Origin: Chrysaora quinquecirrha
Lineage: Eukaryota > Cnidaria > Scyphozoa > Semaeostomeae > Pelagiidae
Direction of reading: 5' to 3'
Length of the DNA: 64,000 nt
NCBI GenBank assembly: GCA_014526335.1
Contig: JACTAT010000039.1
Span: forward strand, 7,632,377 to 7,696,376
This document shows positions 1 to 9,431 of this stretch, one piece after another (positions within the stretch are counted from its first letter, which is position 1; each line of letters opens with the position of its first letter). The notes beneath the pieces were generated by a model. That model had not been told where the DNA came from. It saw nothing but the letters and a program-made list of their open reading frames with translations, and did not search any database. The translations under genes and the position numbers were made by a program.

Positions 1-135
1 AGAATCTGGATCTCTGATGAATGATCCTTGACCACATTTTAGTTTCATTGTACAACTGTCTACAGGTACCCGACTGTCTTGAACAAGTAGGCCTATTGTA
101 ACAACCTCATCATCTCCATGTAATGTATTATCCAT
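1..135 (-). CDS. possible partial ORF at window edge
   Basis: An ATG at 135-133 opens a minus-strand frame that stays open for 45 codons to the window edge. The predicted peptide begins MDNTLHGDDEVV and contains two cysteines. I do not recognise a family. It is not in a phase that continues the SPRY exon at 9824-10039, so it is not an obvious next exon of that gene. Chance is a real alternative. Confidence 0.2.
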   Translation of the reverse strand, partial: MDNTLHGDDEVVTIGLLVQDSRVPVDSCTMKLKCGQGSFIRDPDS

Positions 136-576
136 CAACTAGGCAACCTTCTGTATGCAGGTTTAAACATTTTCTGATTGTTGTTTTCTTCAAACAAACA
201 ATTCACCAAACCGATTCAAATTATTACGTTCATTGGAAGGGCAGAACAGAAAGACAAGTCATATGTTCTTAGTGGCTCCCAGCGTGAGCAGCATCAGCAT
301 CCATCACATGATATCTTTAAATATAGAAAAAAATATAGCACAATCTAACATAAACAATTTCTTCTCTCCAAAATTTATCGCCTGCCATTCGCCATATTGA
401 ATTCATTTGACTCACATTTGACCCATTGGACACAAGCAAAGCCTCTTTTCGATTTATGGTAACGAGGGCACTTTTTGGCGGGAAACCACTGATCTAAAAC
501 ATCTAAAACCAGACTCGAAAAGTGGCGCGAAACAGACAAGGACATTGTGAGCATACATAAAATGTGATCGGTGATC
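136..576. other. noncoding flank upstream of transposase ORF
   Basis: AT-rich sequence with no recognised gene. It would contain the 5' flank of the transposase-like ORF. I could not find a convincing terminal inverted repeat here that pairs with the sequence after 3546. Confidence 0.4.
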
Positions 577-3546
577 ATGGATGGCAACAATTCTTGGGGA
601 AAGGATGGAAGTAAGAGTCGCGTTGTTTGTTTCTATTGCGGAGAGGAGTGCAGAAAAGATAACCTTAAAAGGCATACTAATACAAAACATCATGGACAGC
701 CACCCAAGTCTAAAATAAAGAATGTACATGGCCAAAAGCAGCTAAACTTTTTAAAGCCTCAACCTTCCCAACAGCAGCAAGAGGTAAGTTTATCTGAAAC
801 GAGTTTATCTGAAACTGATACGAGTTTATCTGAAACTGATACGAATGTTGCGGAAAACAGTGGGAATGAACTTGCTGATTCTATTCCATCGTCAAGTGAA
901 AGAAGGGACAGTTTGCAGGAGATTGAAACTGGCATTATAGCAAAGAAAAGGAAAACCGATGAAATCAAAATCGTTAGTGCTAGTACTGAAAATGATTTAG
1001 CTCGCCACTTCAATGCATTTGAAGCAAGCATTAAGAAGTTCATGAACGAGAAATTTGATGCTATTTCCAAATCGAACCAAATCGAAAAATCAAAGATTCA
1101 GGTCAATAACAGTGAGGTCGTAGATAACAGAATATCACGAGATGCCATTAATAGATGCCGAAATTTAGAACAACTGAAGGAAGTAATTGAACCGGACTTT
1201 CAATTTGATTATGATTCAAGCCAAGTTTACTGCCAACTTTGTGTCCAGGATTCAAGGCCAGCCAGAGGTATACTCGAACTTCGCTCAGGAATATTCAATT
1301 TCAATTACTTCAGTTATCTTTCTGAAGCAGCCTCAATTCAAAAACAACCAAATTCACTTCTCCGGTTAAAAGCCCACATTGTCGAGCATCTTCATGAAAG
1401 TCAAACGCATAAAGCTCTGTTAGAAAAGAAAGAATCTGATTATAAACAAGAAAAGGAGAGATTGTCCAGAGCATACACAATTGGGATGAATATCGGGAGG
1501 ATCAGATACAATGGAATAAAACAAGGAAGAGGCTACTTAGATTTTGAAAAAGACCTCCTTTTGGCACACCTAAATAAAACAGATATCGGAGACATCAACA
1601 ATAGTAGCGATTTTGGAAAGGCATTAACAGATGACACTGACTTGGTTATGAAAAATAAAATTATCCAGAATATTGGCGAAAAACTTCCTTCAACTGGAAG
1701 GAAGTGCCCAGTTGGACTGATAGCTGATAAAATTACACCAAATAAAAGAACAGGGCATATAATGGGGTTAATTGTACCTGTACCGGAGAACCCAATGAGT
1801 GAGAATTTTCTTACCCCCATAATGCTTGGATCACCCGTTGTGAAGGATCATTCAGCAAAAGGCCTTGCACAAGGAATGCTGTCGTGCACTAGAGAGTTTG
1901 GTATAGAGGACAATCAATTGGAAGGAATTGGTGTAGATGGTCAGTATATTCATCTAGGTGTTAAAAAACAAATGATACAGCTGATGGATGTCAACTATAT
2001 GAGTTCAATCGAAGGCCTAGATAACTGGGTAACATCCATTTGGGAACCATCCCACAATATAAATCTAGCAGACCATGATATTCGTGAGATGCAAATATTT
2101 GCTTGGTTGAAACGAATCACAAGTATTGTAGGTTCAATAAGCTCGTCTTTAAATATTGGTAAAGGACTTGAGCAGATGCTAGAGTCTGCAGATGACTTAA
2201 ACCAGAAGCTTTATAAACTACAACCATATTCTGATACGAGGTTTGCACAGTACTCCCATGTGTCATATTCTAACTTTCAGCGAAGTTTTGCTATTATTGT
2301 CGACACACTGAAAAAGAGGAAAGAATCTGCAGACACTAAAGCAAAAAATATCGCAAAAGAACATCTGAGCGATATTAGCACCGTTTCATTTGTTTCCACT
2401 TTATGTGGTATTATTGATTTCTACAATGCAGTAGCAAAGCTATCTTGCAAGGTCCAAAAGGTTGATGTTATGCCATGGGAAGTTATAAAAAGTTTAGAGG
2501 GTGGAATCACTACTCTTAGAAAAATGGCCGACGAGTGTATCATTCACATTGAACACGTAACTGATGCAGAGGAAGCAGAAACAAGAAAACTCAGCATAAA
2601 TTCAAATTTATGGCCCAATTTATCAAAACATCTTGATGAGATAGAGCGCAAAGAATTTTCTGGTGTTGTATTGACTACCTCACAAGACCGAGGCAGAGAG
2701 ACAAGAGGCCATTCAGACTTTGGTGATGTCAGCTTTCTTGATACGTTACAAAATAGGCTTCGAAGCTTATGCCAACACACTGCAAGAGTGATTGAAGAAC
2801 GGACAATAAAGAATCTCCAGAACCCCTATCCAACGCTCATTACAGTTGACATGGCTGGCTGCCTTGATCTTCAAGCTCTGTATAACGAAAGTCGGTCAAG
2901 TGACTTTGCCATTAACAGTCATGGTAATATTCACTTGCAGAGCGTCATGGATGCTGCCAACATTCCCCCAGAACAGCAAAATGTGATAATGCATGAATAT
3001 CAAGACTTCAAGAAACGTTTTGTTGAGGTTGCAGAAGGACGTTATAGTAACAGTCTAATCACCCAGAATGAACCCTTCCTGTTTGAACTGCATGTATGTT
3101 CACTGGCCTGTGGTGTCACATCAAGACAACAGACTCGATGCAAAGAGTACATGAAGATTGTGTCACCAAAGAAAGTAATCACTACGAAATTTTTGCATCT
3201 TTTTACCAAGTTTGAACATTTGTTCACTGGTATTGAGAACTTTCTGCACCTTTTCCTGAGATGTTCTGTAAAAACTCATGCTGAAGCAGTAGCTGAATCT
3301 ATGGGCAATTACATCGATTATCACAGCAATAAGAGACGGGGTTTGGACATCGCAACAGTTGGGTCGGAAAGTCGAATTCACTGGAATGGTCCCCCACTAC
3401 ACAAGGCAACTGCTCTGATTGAATCTGCTCTGGACAGACACTTTGGGGGAAGGTCAAATTGGCACTTTGTCACTAAGGCAAATAAACATGAGTCCGTTGT
3501 CATTGCAAGAATGAAGAGACAGAGTCCCAGAGTTCCTTGGTTTTAA
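577..3546 (+). CDS. hAT-like/RNase H-fold transposase-derived protein with zinc fingers
   Basis: Uninterrupted ORF of 989 aa. The frame is open from 571 (GTG) but the first ATG is at 577. Near the N-terminus is a C2H2 finger, C18-x2-C21-x11-H33-x4-H38 (CFYCGEEC...LKRHTNTKHH). A second Cys pair (YCQLC, about residue 220) is followed by histidines around 265-285. A low-complexity SLSETDTSLSETD stretch and a KKRKTDE basic patch lie between. The middle resembles hAT-superfamily RNase H-like transposases and the human KIAA1586/ZNF862 type: CPVGLIADKIT..., then GVDGQY, then WEPSHNINLADHDIR, which match the places of the first two catalytic Asp regions. The last part is helical; I did not recognise a standard hAT C-terminal dimerisation domain. 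No introns. An intact frame suggests a young element or a domesticated gene. It lies antisense to the large gene ending its visible part at 9824, possibly within its next intron. Confidence 0.75.
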   Translation: MDGNNSWGKDGSKSRVVCFYCGEECRKDNLKRHTNTKHHGQPPKSKIKNVHGQKQLNFLKPQPSQQQQEVSLSETSLSETDTSLSETDTNVAENSGNELADSIPSSSERRDSLQEIETGIIAKKRKTDEIKIVSASTENDLARHFNAFEASIKKFMNEKFDAISKSNQIEKSKIQVNNSEVVDNRISRDAINRCRNLEQLKEVIEPDFQFDYDSSQVYCQLCVQDSRPARGILELRSGIFNFNYFSYLSEAASIQKQPNSLLRLKAHIVEHLHESQTHKALLEKKESDYKQEKERLSRAYTIGMNIGRIRYNGIKQGRGYLDFEKDLLLAHLNKTDIGDINNSSDFGKALTDDTDLVMKNKIIQNIGEKLPSTGRKCPVGLIADKITPNKRTGHIMGLIVPVPENPMSENFLTPIMLGSPVVKDHSAKGLAQGMLSCTREFGIEDNQLEGIGVDGQYIHLGVKKQMIQLMDVNYMSSIEGLDNWVTSIWEPSHNINLADHDIREMQIFAWLKRITSIVGSISSSLNIGKGLEQMLESADDLNQKLYKLQPYSDTRFAQYSHVSYSNFQRSFAIIVDTLKKRKESADTKAKNIAKEHLSDISTVSFVSTLCGIIDFYNAVAKLSCKVQKVDVMPWEVIKSLEGGITTLRKMADECIIHIEHVTDAEEAETRKLSINSNLWPNLSKHLDEIERKEFSGVVLTTSQDRGRETRGHSDFGDVSFLDTLQNRLRSLCQHTARVIEERTIKNLQNPYPTLITVDMAGCLDLQALYNESRSSDFAINSHGNIHLQSVMDAANIPPEQQNVIMHEYQDFKKRFVEVAEGRYSNSLITQNEPFLFELHVCSLACGVTSRQQTRCKEYMKIVSPKKVITTKFLHLFTKFEHLFTGIENFLHLFLRCSVKTHAEAVAESMGNYIDYHSNKRRGLDIATVGSESRIHWNGPPLHKATALIESALDRHFGGRSNWHFVTKANKHESVVIARMKRQSPRVPWF

Positions 3547-3837
3547 AAGGCCAACATTTTTGTAAGTAGCTTCACGGATTCTACACAAGGTTGTATGTTT
3601 TATAAATATGTTTAGGACAAACAAACTTTGTTTAAACACTTTCAGTCCAGTTGTATGTGAATTTTGCAACTGGTTTTGCTTTCTTCAAAAAAACGTGTAT
3701 GGAATGATTATTTCCATGAACTTGGTTATAAACAACGTTCGGTGCACGAAAAATTTCGTTATAGTAATTTTGTAAAATGAGGAAGGTTTAACTTATAGAA
3801 CTGGCAGCCGGAGGAAGGTTTTACCTTTTTCTGGACT
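3547..3837. other. noncoding spacer before iMet array
   Basis: AT-rich sequence between the transposase ORF and the tRNA array. No gene or clear transposon terminus seen. The last bases (about 3838-3848) already match a tRNA 3' end, so the array begins with a remnant. Confidence 0.4.
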
Positions 3838-3934
3838 CTGCCTCTGCTACGTACAAATTTTCTGCGTATTGTTGAGAATTTGTTGCATAAAAATAAGTTT
3901 AGAATTTGCTCAAACTTCGGTGCAAAGGTCCATC

Positions 3935-4006
3935 AGCAGAGTGGCACAGCGGAAGCGTGCTGGGCCCATAACCCAGAGGTCGGTAGATCGAAACTACCCT
4001 CTGCTA
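3935..4006 (+). tRNA. tRNA-iMet(CAT) copy 1
   Basis: 72-nt initiator tRNA: A1-T72 end pair, three G-C pairs flanking loop CCCATAA, and ATCGAAA T-loop (A54, A60), all hallmarks of eukaryotic initiators. D-stem G12A. Confidence 0.85.
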
Positions 4007-4091
4007 CCTACAAATTTTCTCGCTTTGTTCAGAAATTTATTGCAGCAAAATAAGTTTAGAATTTCCTTAAACTTTGGGGCAAACGTCCATC

Positions 4092-4163
4092 AGCAGAGTG
4101 GCGCAGCGGAAGCGTGCTGGGCCCATAACCCAGAGGTCGGTAGATCGAAACTAACTTCTGCTA
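4092..4163 (+). tRNA. tRNA-iMet(CAT) copy 2
   Basis: 3' T-stem/acceptor reads CTAACTTCTGCTA instead of CTACCCTCTGCTA, weakening the T-stem. Confidence 0.75.
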
Positions 4164-4248
4164 CGTACAAATTTTCTGCGTATTGTTGAGAATTTGTTGC
4201 ATAAAAATAAGTTTAGAATTTCCTCAAACTTCGGCGCAAACGTCCATC

Positions 4249-4320
4249 AGCAGAGTGGCGCAGCGGAAGCGTGCTGGGCCCATAACCCAGAGGTCGGTAG
4301 ATCGAAACTACCCTCTGCTA
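4249..4320 (+). tRNA. tRNA-iMet(CAT) copy 3
   Basis: Consensus copy. Confidence 0.92.
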
Positions 4321-4405
4321 CGTACAAATTTTCTGCGTATTGTTGAGAATTTGTTGCATAAAAATAAGTTTAGAATTTTCTCAAACTTCGGCGCAAACGT
4401 CCATC

Positions 4406-4477
4406 AGCAGAGTGGCGCAGCGGAAGCGTGCTGGGCCCATAACCCAGAGGTCGGTAGATCGAAACTACCCTCTGCTA
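4406..4477 (+). tRNA. tRNA-iMet(CAT) copy 4
   Basis: Consensus copy. Confidence 0.92.
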
Positions 4478-4562
4478 CGTACAAATTTTCTGCGTATTGT
4501 TGAGAATTTGTTGCATAAAAATAAGTTTAGAATTTCCTCAAACTTCGGCGCAAACGTCCATC

Positions 4563-4634
4563 AGCAGAGTGGCGCAGCGGAAGCGTGCTGGGCCCATAAC
4601 CCAGAGGTCGGTAGATCGAAACAACCCTCTGCTA
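4563..4634 (+). tRNA. tRNA-iMet(CAT) copy 5
   Basis: T-stem T-to-A change (GAAACAACCC), shared with copies 14 and 19. Confidence 0.8.
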
Positions 4635-4719
4635 CGTACAAATTTTCTGCGTATTGTTGAGAATTTGTTGCATAAAAATAAGTTTAGAATTTGCTCAAAC
4701 TTCGGTGCAAAGGTCCATC

Positions 4720-4791
4720 AGCAGAGTGGCACAGCAGAAGCGTGCTGGGCCCATAACCCAGAGGTCGGTAGATCGAAACTACCCTCTGCTA
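4720..4791 (+). tRNA. tRNA-iMet(CAT) copy 6
   Basis: Two D-arm changes (GCACAGCAGAAG), shared with copy 20. Confidence 0.75.
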
Positions 4792-4876
4792 CCTACAAAT
4801 TTTCTCGTTTTGTTCAGAAATTTATTGCAGCAAAATAAGTTTAGAATTTCCTTAAACTTCGGGGCAAACGTCCATC

Positions 4877-4948
4877 AGCAGAGTGGCGCAGCGGAAGCGT
4901 GCTGGGCCCATAACCCAGAGGTCGGTAGATCGAAACTACCCTCTGCTA
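4877..4948 (+). tRNA. tRNA-iMet(CAT) copy 7
   Basis: Consensus copy. Confidence 0.92.
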
Positions 4949-5033
4949 CGTAGAAATTTTCTCGTTTTGTTCAGAAATTTATTGCAGCAAAATAAGTTTA
5001 GAATTTCCTCAAACTTCAGCGCAAACGTCCATC

Positions 5034-5105
5034 AGCAGAGTGGCGCAGCGGAAGCGGGCTGGGCCCATAACCCAGAGGTCGGTAGATCGAAACTAACTTC
5101 TGCTA
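5034..5105 (+). tRNA. tRNA-iMet(CAT) copy 8, probably defective
   Basis: GAAGCGGGCTGGG (T-to-G after the D-stem) plus the CTAACTTC T-stem defect. Confidence 0.65.
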
Positions 5106-5190
5106 CGTACAAATTTTCTGCGTATTGTTGAGAATTTGTTGCATAAAAATAAGTTTAGAATTTCCTCAAACTTCGGCGCAAACGTCCATC

Positions 5191-5262
5191 AGCAGAGTGG
5201 CGCAGCGGAAGCGTGCTGGGCCCATAACCCAGAGGTCGGTAGATCGAAACTACTCTCTGCTA
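5191..5262 (+). tRNA. tRNA-iMet(CAT) copy 9
   Basis: One C-to-T change in the 3' T-stem (CTACTCTCTGCTA). Confidence 0.82.
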
Positions 5263-5347
5263 AGTACAAATTTTCTCGTTTTGTTCAGAAATTTACTGCA
5301 GCAAAATAAGTTTAGAATTTCCTCAAACTTCGGCGCAAACGTCCATC

Positions 5348-5419
5348 AGCAGAGTGGCGCAGCGGAAGCGTGCTGGGCCCATAACCCAGAGGTCGGTAGA
5401 TCGAAACTACCCTCTGCTA
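5348..5419 (+). tRNA. tRNA-iMet(CAT) copy 10
   Basis: Consensus copy. Confidence 0.92.
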
Positions 5420-5504
5420 CGTACAAATTTTCTGCGTATTGTTAAGAATTTGTTGCATAAAAATAAGTTTAGAATTTCCCCAAACTTCGGCGCAAACGTC
5501 CATC

Positions 5505-5576
5505 AGCAGAGTGGCGCAGCGGAAGCGTGCTGGGCCCATAACCCAGAGGTCGGTAGATCGAAACTACCCTCTGCTA
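5505..5576 (+). tRNA. tRNA-iMet(CAT) copy 11
   Basis: Consensus copy. Confidence 0.92.
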
Positions 5577-5660
5577 CGTACAAATTTTCTGCGTATTGTT
5601 GAGAATTTGTTGCATAAAATAAGTTTAGAATTTCCTCAAACTTCGGCGCAAACGTCCATC

Positions 5661-5732
5661 AGCAGAGTGGCGCAGCGGAAGCGTGCTGGGCCCATAACCC
5701 AGAGGTCGGTAGATCGAAACTACCCTCTGCTA
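5661..5732 (+). tRNA. tRNA-iMet(CAT) copy 12
   Basis: Consensus copy; upstream spacer is one base shorter (156-bp step). Confidence 0.92.
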
Positions 5733-5817
5733 CGTACAAATTTTCTGCGTATTGTTGAGAATTTGTTGCATAAAAATAAGTTTAGAATTTTCTCAAACTT
5801 CGGCGCAAACGTCCATC

Positions 5818-5889
5818 AGCAGAGTGGCGCAGCGGAAGCGTGCTGGGCCCATAACCCAGAGGTCGGTAGATCGAAACTACCCTCTGCTA
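5818..5889 (+). tRNA. tRNA-iMet(CAT) copy 13
   Basis: Consensus copy; with 14 and 15 it repeats the copy 4-6 block. Confidence 0.92.
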
Positions 5890-5974
5890 CGTACAAATTT
5901 TCTGCGTATTGTTGAGAATTTGTTGCATAAAAATAAGTTTAGAATTTCCTCAAACTTCGGCGCAAACGTCCATC

Positions 5975-6046
5975 AGCAGAGTGGCGCAGCGGAAGCGTGC
6001 TGGGCCCATAACCCAGAGGTCGGTAGATCGAAACAACCCTCTGCTA
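5975..6046 (+). tRNA. tRNA-iMet(CAT) copy 14
   Basis: T-stem variant GAAACAACCC as in copy 5. Confidence 0.8.
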
Positions 6047-6131
6047 CGTACAAATTTTCTGCGTATTGTTGAGAATTTGTTGCATAAAAATAAGTTTAGA
6101 ATTTGCTCAAACTTCGGTGCAAAGGTCCATC

Positions 6132-6203
6132 AGCAGAGTGGCACAGCGGAAGCGTGCTGGGCCCATAACCCAGAGGTCGGTAGATCGAAACTACCCTCTG
6201 CTA
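6132..6203 (+). tRNA. tRNA-iMet(CAT) copy 15
   Basis: D-stem G12A as in copy 1. Confidence 0.85.
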
Positions 6204-6288
6204 CCTACAAATTTTCTCGTTTTGTTCAGAAATTTATTGCAGCAAAATAAGTTTAGAATTTCCTTAAACTTTGGGGCAAACGTCCATC

Positions 6289-6360
6289 AGCAGAGTGGCG
6301 CAGCGGAAGCGTGCTGGGCCCATAACCCAGAGGTCGGTAGATCGAAACTAACTTCTGCTA
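6289..6360 (+). tRNA. tRNA-iMet(CAT) copy 16
   Basis: CTAACTTC T-stem variant as in copy 2. Confidence 0.75.
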
Positions 6361-6445
6361 CGTACAAATTTTCTGCGTATTGTTGAGAATTTGTTGCATA
6401 AAAATAAGTTTAGAATTTCCTCAAACTTCGGCGCAAACGTCCATC

Positions 6446-6517
6446 AGCAGAGTGGCGCAGCGGAAGCGTGCTGGGCCCATAACCCAGAGGTCGGTAGATC
6501 GAAACTACCCTCTGCTA
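6446..6517 (+). tRNA. tRNA-iMet(CAT) copy 17
   Basis: Consensus copy. Confidence 0.92.
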
Positions 6518-6602
6518 CGTACAAATTTTCTGCGTATTGTTGAGAATTTGTTGCATAAAAATAAGTTTAGAATTTTCTCAAACTTCGGCGCAAACGTCCA
6601 TC

Positions 6603-6674
6603 AGCAGAGTGGCGCAGCGGAAGCGTGCTGGGCCCATAACCCAGAGGTCGGTAGATCGAAACTACCCTCTGCTA
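6603..6674 (+). tRNA. tRNA-iMet(CAT) copy 18
   Basis: Consensus copy. Confidence 0.92.
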
Positions 6675-6759
6675 CGTACAAATTTTCTGCGTATTGTTGA
6701 GAATTTGTTGCATAAAAATAAGTTTAGAATTTCCTCAAACTTCGGCGCAAACGTCCATC

Positions 6760-6831
6760 AGCAGAGTGGCGCAGCGGAAGCGTGCTGGGCCCATAACCCA
6801 GAGGTCGGTAGATCGAAACAACCCTCTGCTA
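6760..6831 (+). tRNA. tRNA-iMet(CAT) copy 19
   Basis: T-stem variant GAAACAACCC. Confidence 0.8.
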
Positions 6832-6916
6832 CGTACAAATTTTCTGCGTATTGTTGAGAATTTGTTGCATAAAAATAAGTTTAGAATTTGCTCAAACTTC
6901 GGTGCAAAGGTCCATC

Positions 6917-6988
6917 AGCAGAGTGGCACAGCAGAAGCGTGCTGGGCCCATAACCCAGAGGTCGGTAGATCGAAACTACCCTCTGCTA
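6917..6988 (+). tRNA. tRNA-iMet(CAT) copy 20
   Basis: D-arm double variant GCACAGCAGAAG as in copy 6. Confidence 0.75.
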
Positions 6989-7073
6989 CCTACAAATTTT
7001 CTCGTTTTGTTCAGAAATTTATTGCAGCAAAATAAGTTTAGAATTTCCTTAAACTTTGGGGCAAACGTCCATC

Positions 7074-7145
7074 AGCAGAGTGGCGCAGCGGAAGCGTGCT
7101 GGGCCCATAACCCAGAGGTCGGTAGATCGAAACTAACTTCTGCTA
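7074..7145 (+). tRNA. tRNA-iMet(CAT) copy 21
   Basis: CTAACTTC T-stem variant. Confidence 0.75.
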
Positions 7146-7229
7146 CGTACAAATTTTCTGCGTATTGTTGAGAATTTGTTGCATAAAATAAGTTTAGAAT
7201 TTCCTCAAACTTCGGCGCAAACGTCCATC

Positions 7230-7301
7230 AGCAGAGTGGCGCAGCGGAAGCGTGCTGGGCCCATAACCCAGAGGTCGGTAGATCGAAACTACCCTCTGCT
7301 A
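7230..7301 (+). tRNA. tRNA-iMet(CAT) copy 22
   Basis: Consensus copy; upstream spacer one base shorter, as before copy 12. Confidence 0.92.
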
Positions 7302-7386
7302 AGTACAAATTTTCTCGTTTTGTTCAGAAATTTACTGCAGCAAAATAAGTTTAGAATTTCCTCAAACTTCGGCGCAAACGTCCATC

Positions 7387-7458
7387 AGCAGAGTGGCGCA
7401 GCGGAAGCGTGCTGGGCCCATAACCCAGAGGTCGGTAGATCGAAACTACCCTCTGCTA
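7387..7458 (+). tRNA. tRNA-iMet(CAT) copy 23
   Basis: Consensus copy. Confidence 0.92.
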
Positions 7459-7543
7459 CGTACAAATTTTCTGCGTATTGTTGAGAATTTGTTGCATAAA
7501 AATAAGTTTAGAATTTCCTCAAACTTCGGCGCAAACGTCCATC

Positions 7544-7615
7544 AGCAGAGTGGCGAAGCGGAAGCGTGCTGGGCCCATAACCCAGAGGTCGGTAGATCGA
7601 AACTACCCTCTGCTA
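7544..7615 (+). tRNA. tRNA-iMet(CAT) copy 24
   Basis: D-stem C13A (GGCGAAGCGG). Confidence 0.82.
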
Positions 7616-7700
7616 CGTACAAATTTTCTCGTTTTCTTCAGAAATTTATTGCAGCAAAATAAGTTTAGAATTTCCTCAAACTTCGGCGCAAACGTCCATC

Positions 7701-7772
7701 AGCAGAGTGGCGCAGCGGAAGCTTGCTGGGCCCATAACCCAGAGGTCGGTAGATCGAAACTACCCTCTGCTA
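7701..7772 (+). tRNA. tRNA-iMet(CAT) copy 25
   Basis: G-to-T change after the D-loop (GAAGCTTGCTGGG). Confidence 0.82.
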
Positions 7773-7858
7773 CGTACAAATTTTCTCTGTTTTGTTCATG
7801 AATTAATTTGGATAACATAAGTTACGAATTTCCTCAAAGTTCTGCTGGAAATTCCGTC

Positions 7859-7930
7859 AGCAGAGTGGCGCAGCGGAAGCGTGCTGGGCCCATAACCCAG
7901 AGGTCGGTAGATTGAAACTACCCTCTGCTA
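7859..7930 (+). tRNA. tRNA-iMet(CAT) copy 26, T-loop variant
   Basis: T-loop C56 is T (GATTGAAAC), a normally invariant base also inside the B box; probably defective. First copy with the third spacer type upstream. Confidence 0.7.
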
Positions 7931-8015
7931 CGTACAAATTTTCTGCGTTTTGTTGAGAATTTGTTGCATAAAAATATGTTTAGAATTTCCTCAAACTTCG
8001 GCGCAAACGTCCATC

Positions 8016-8087
8016 AGCAGAGTGGCGCAGCGGAAGCGTGCTGGGCCCATAAGCCAGAGGTCGGTAGATCGAAACTACCTTCTGCTA
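8016..8087 (+). tRNA. tRNA-iMet(CAT) copy 27, anticodon-stem variant
   Basis: CATAAGCC breaks one of the three anticodon-stem G-C pairs; second change near the 3' end (CTACCTTCTGCTA). Confidence 0.7.
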
Positions 8088-8172
8088 CGTACTAATTTTC
8101 TGCGTTTTGTTGAGAATTTGTTGCATAAAAGTAAGTTAAGAATTTCCTCAAATTTCTGCGCAAAATTCCGTT

Positions 8173-8244
8173 AGCAGAGTGGCGCAGCGGAAGCGTGCTG
8201 GGCCCATAACCCAGAGGTCGGTAGATCGAAACTACCCTCTGCTA
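8173..8244 (+). tRNA. tRNA-iMet(CAT) copy 28
   Basis: Consensus copy. Confidence 0.92.
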
Positions 8245-8330
8245 CGTACAATTTTTCTCTGTTTTGTTCATGAATTAATTTGGATAACATAAGTTACGAA
8301 TTTCCTCATAGTTGTGCTGGAAATTCAGTC

Positions 8331-8402
8331 AGCAGAGTGGCGCAGCGGAAGCGTGCTGGGCCCATAACCCAGAGGTCGGTAGATCGAAACTACCCTCTGC
8401 TA
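8331..8402 (+). tRNA. tRNA-iMet(CAT) copy 29
   Basis: Consensus copy. Confidence 0.92.
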
Positions 8403-8488
8403 CGTACAAATTTTCTCCGTTTTGTTCATGAATTAATTTGGATAACATAAGTTACGAATTTCCTCAAAGTTCTGCTGGAAATTCCGTC

Positions 8489-8560
8489 AGCAGAGTGGCG
8501 CAGCGGAAGCGTGCTGGGCCCATAACCCAGAGGTCGGTAGATCGAAACTACCCTCTGCTA
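8489..8560 (+). tRNA. tRNA-iMet(CAT) copy 30
   Basis: Consensus copy. Confidence 0.92.
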
Positions 8561-8645
8561 CGTACAAATTTTCTCCGTTTTGTTCATTAATTAATTGGAT
8601 AACAAAAGTTGAGAATTTCCTCATAGTTGTGCTGGAAATTCAGTC

Positions 8646-8717
8646 AGAAGAGTGGCGCAGCGGAAGCGTGCTGGGCCCATAACCCAGAGGTCGGTAGATC
8701 GAAACTATCCTCTGCTA
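8646..8717 (+). tRNA. tRNA-iMet(CAT) copy 31, acceptor variant
   Basis: C3A in the acceptor (AGAAGAG) and a C-to-T in the T-stem (CTATCC). Confidence 0.72.
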
Positions 8718-8803
8718 CGTACAAATTTTCTCCGTTTTGTTCATTAATTAATTTGGATAACATAAGTTACGAATTTCCTCAAAGTTCTGCTGGAAATTCC
8801 GTC

Positions 8804-8875
8804 AGCAGAGTGGCGCAGCGGAAGCGTGCTGGGCCCATAACCCAGAGGTCGGTAGATCGAAACTACCCTCTGCTA
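8804..8875 (+). tRNA. tRNA-iMet(CAT) copy 32
   Basis: Consensus copy. Confidence 0.92.
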
Positions 8876-8960
8876 CGTACAAATTTTCTCCGTTTTGTTC
8901 ATTAATTAATTGGATAACATAAGTTGAGAATTTCCTCATAGTTGTGCTGGAAATTCAGTC

Positions 8961-9032
8961 AGCAGAGTGGCGCAGCGGAAGCATGCTGGGCCCATAACCC
9001 AGAGGTCGGTAGATCGAAACTACCCTCTGCTA
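8961..9032 (+). tRNA. tRNA-iMet(CAT) copy 33
   Basis: G-to-A after the D-loop (GAAGCATGCTGGG), shared with copy 35. Confidence 0.85.
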
Positions 9033-9117
9033 CGTACAAATTTTCTCCGTTTTGTTCATAAATTAATTGGATAACATAAGTTAAGAATTTCCTCAAAGTT
9101 CTGCTGGCAATTCCGTC

Positions 9118-9189
9118 AGCAGAGTGGCGCAGCGGAAGCGTGCTGGGCCCATAACCCAGAGGTCGGTAGATCGAAACTACCCTCTTCTA
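9118..9189 (+). tRNA. tRNA-iMet(CAT) copy 34, acceptor variant
   Basis: 3' acceptor reads CTCTTCTA instead of CTCTGCTA, breaking one pair. Confidence 0.75.
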
Positions 9190-9274
9190 CGTACCAATGT
9201 TCTCCGTTTTGTTCATTAATTAATTGGATAACATAAGTTGAGAATTTCCTCATAGTTGTGCTGGAAATTCAGTC

Positions 9275-9346
9275 AGCAGAGTGGCGCAGCGGAAGCATGC
9301 TGGGCCCATAACCCAGAGGTCGGTAGATCGAAACTACCCTCTGCTA
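9275..9346 (+). tRNA. tRNA-iMet(CAT) copy 35
   Basis: GAAGCATGCTGGG variant as in copy 33; copies 33-34 and 35-36 look like a duplicated pair. Confidence 0.85.
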
Positions 9347-9431
9347 CGTACAAATTTTCTCCGTTTTGTTCATAAATTAATTGGATAACATAAGTTAAGA
9401 ATTTCCTCAAAGTTCTGCTGGCAATTCCGTC

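Noticed and set aside
3869..8905. Many overlapping plus-strand ORFs of about 106 aa (ISRVAQRKRAGPITQRSVDRN type)
   Set aside because: They are frame translations of the tandem iMet units; period and sequence follow the tRNA repeat, and the tRNA structure explains the conservation.
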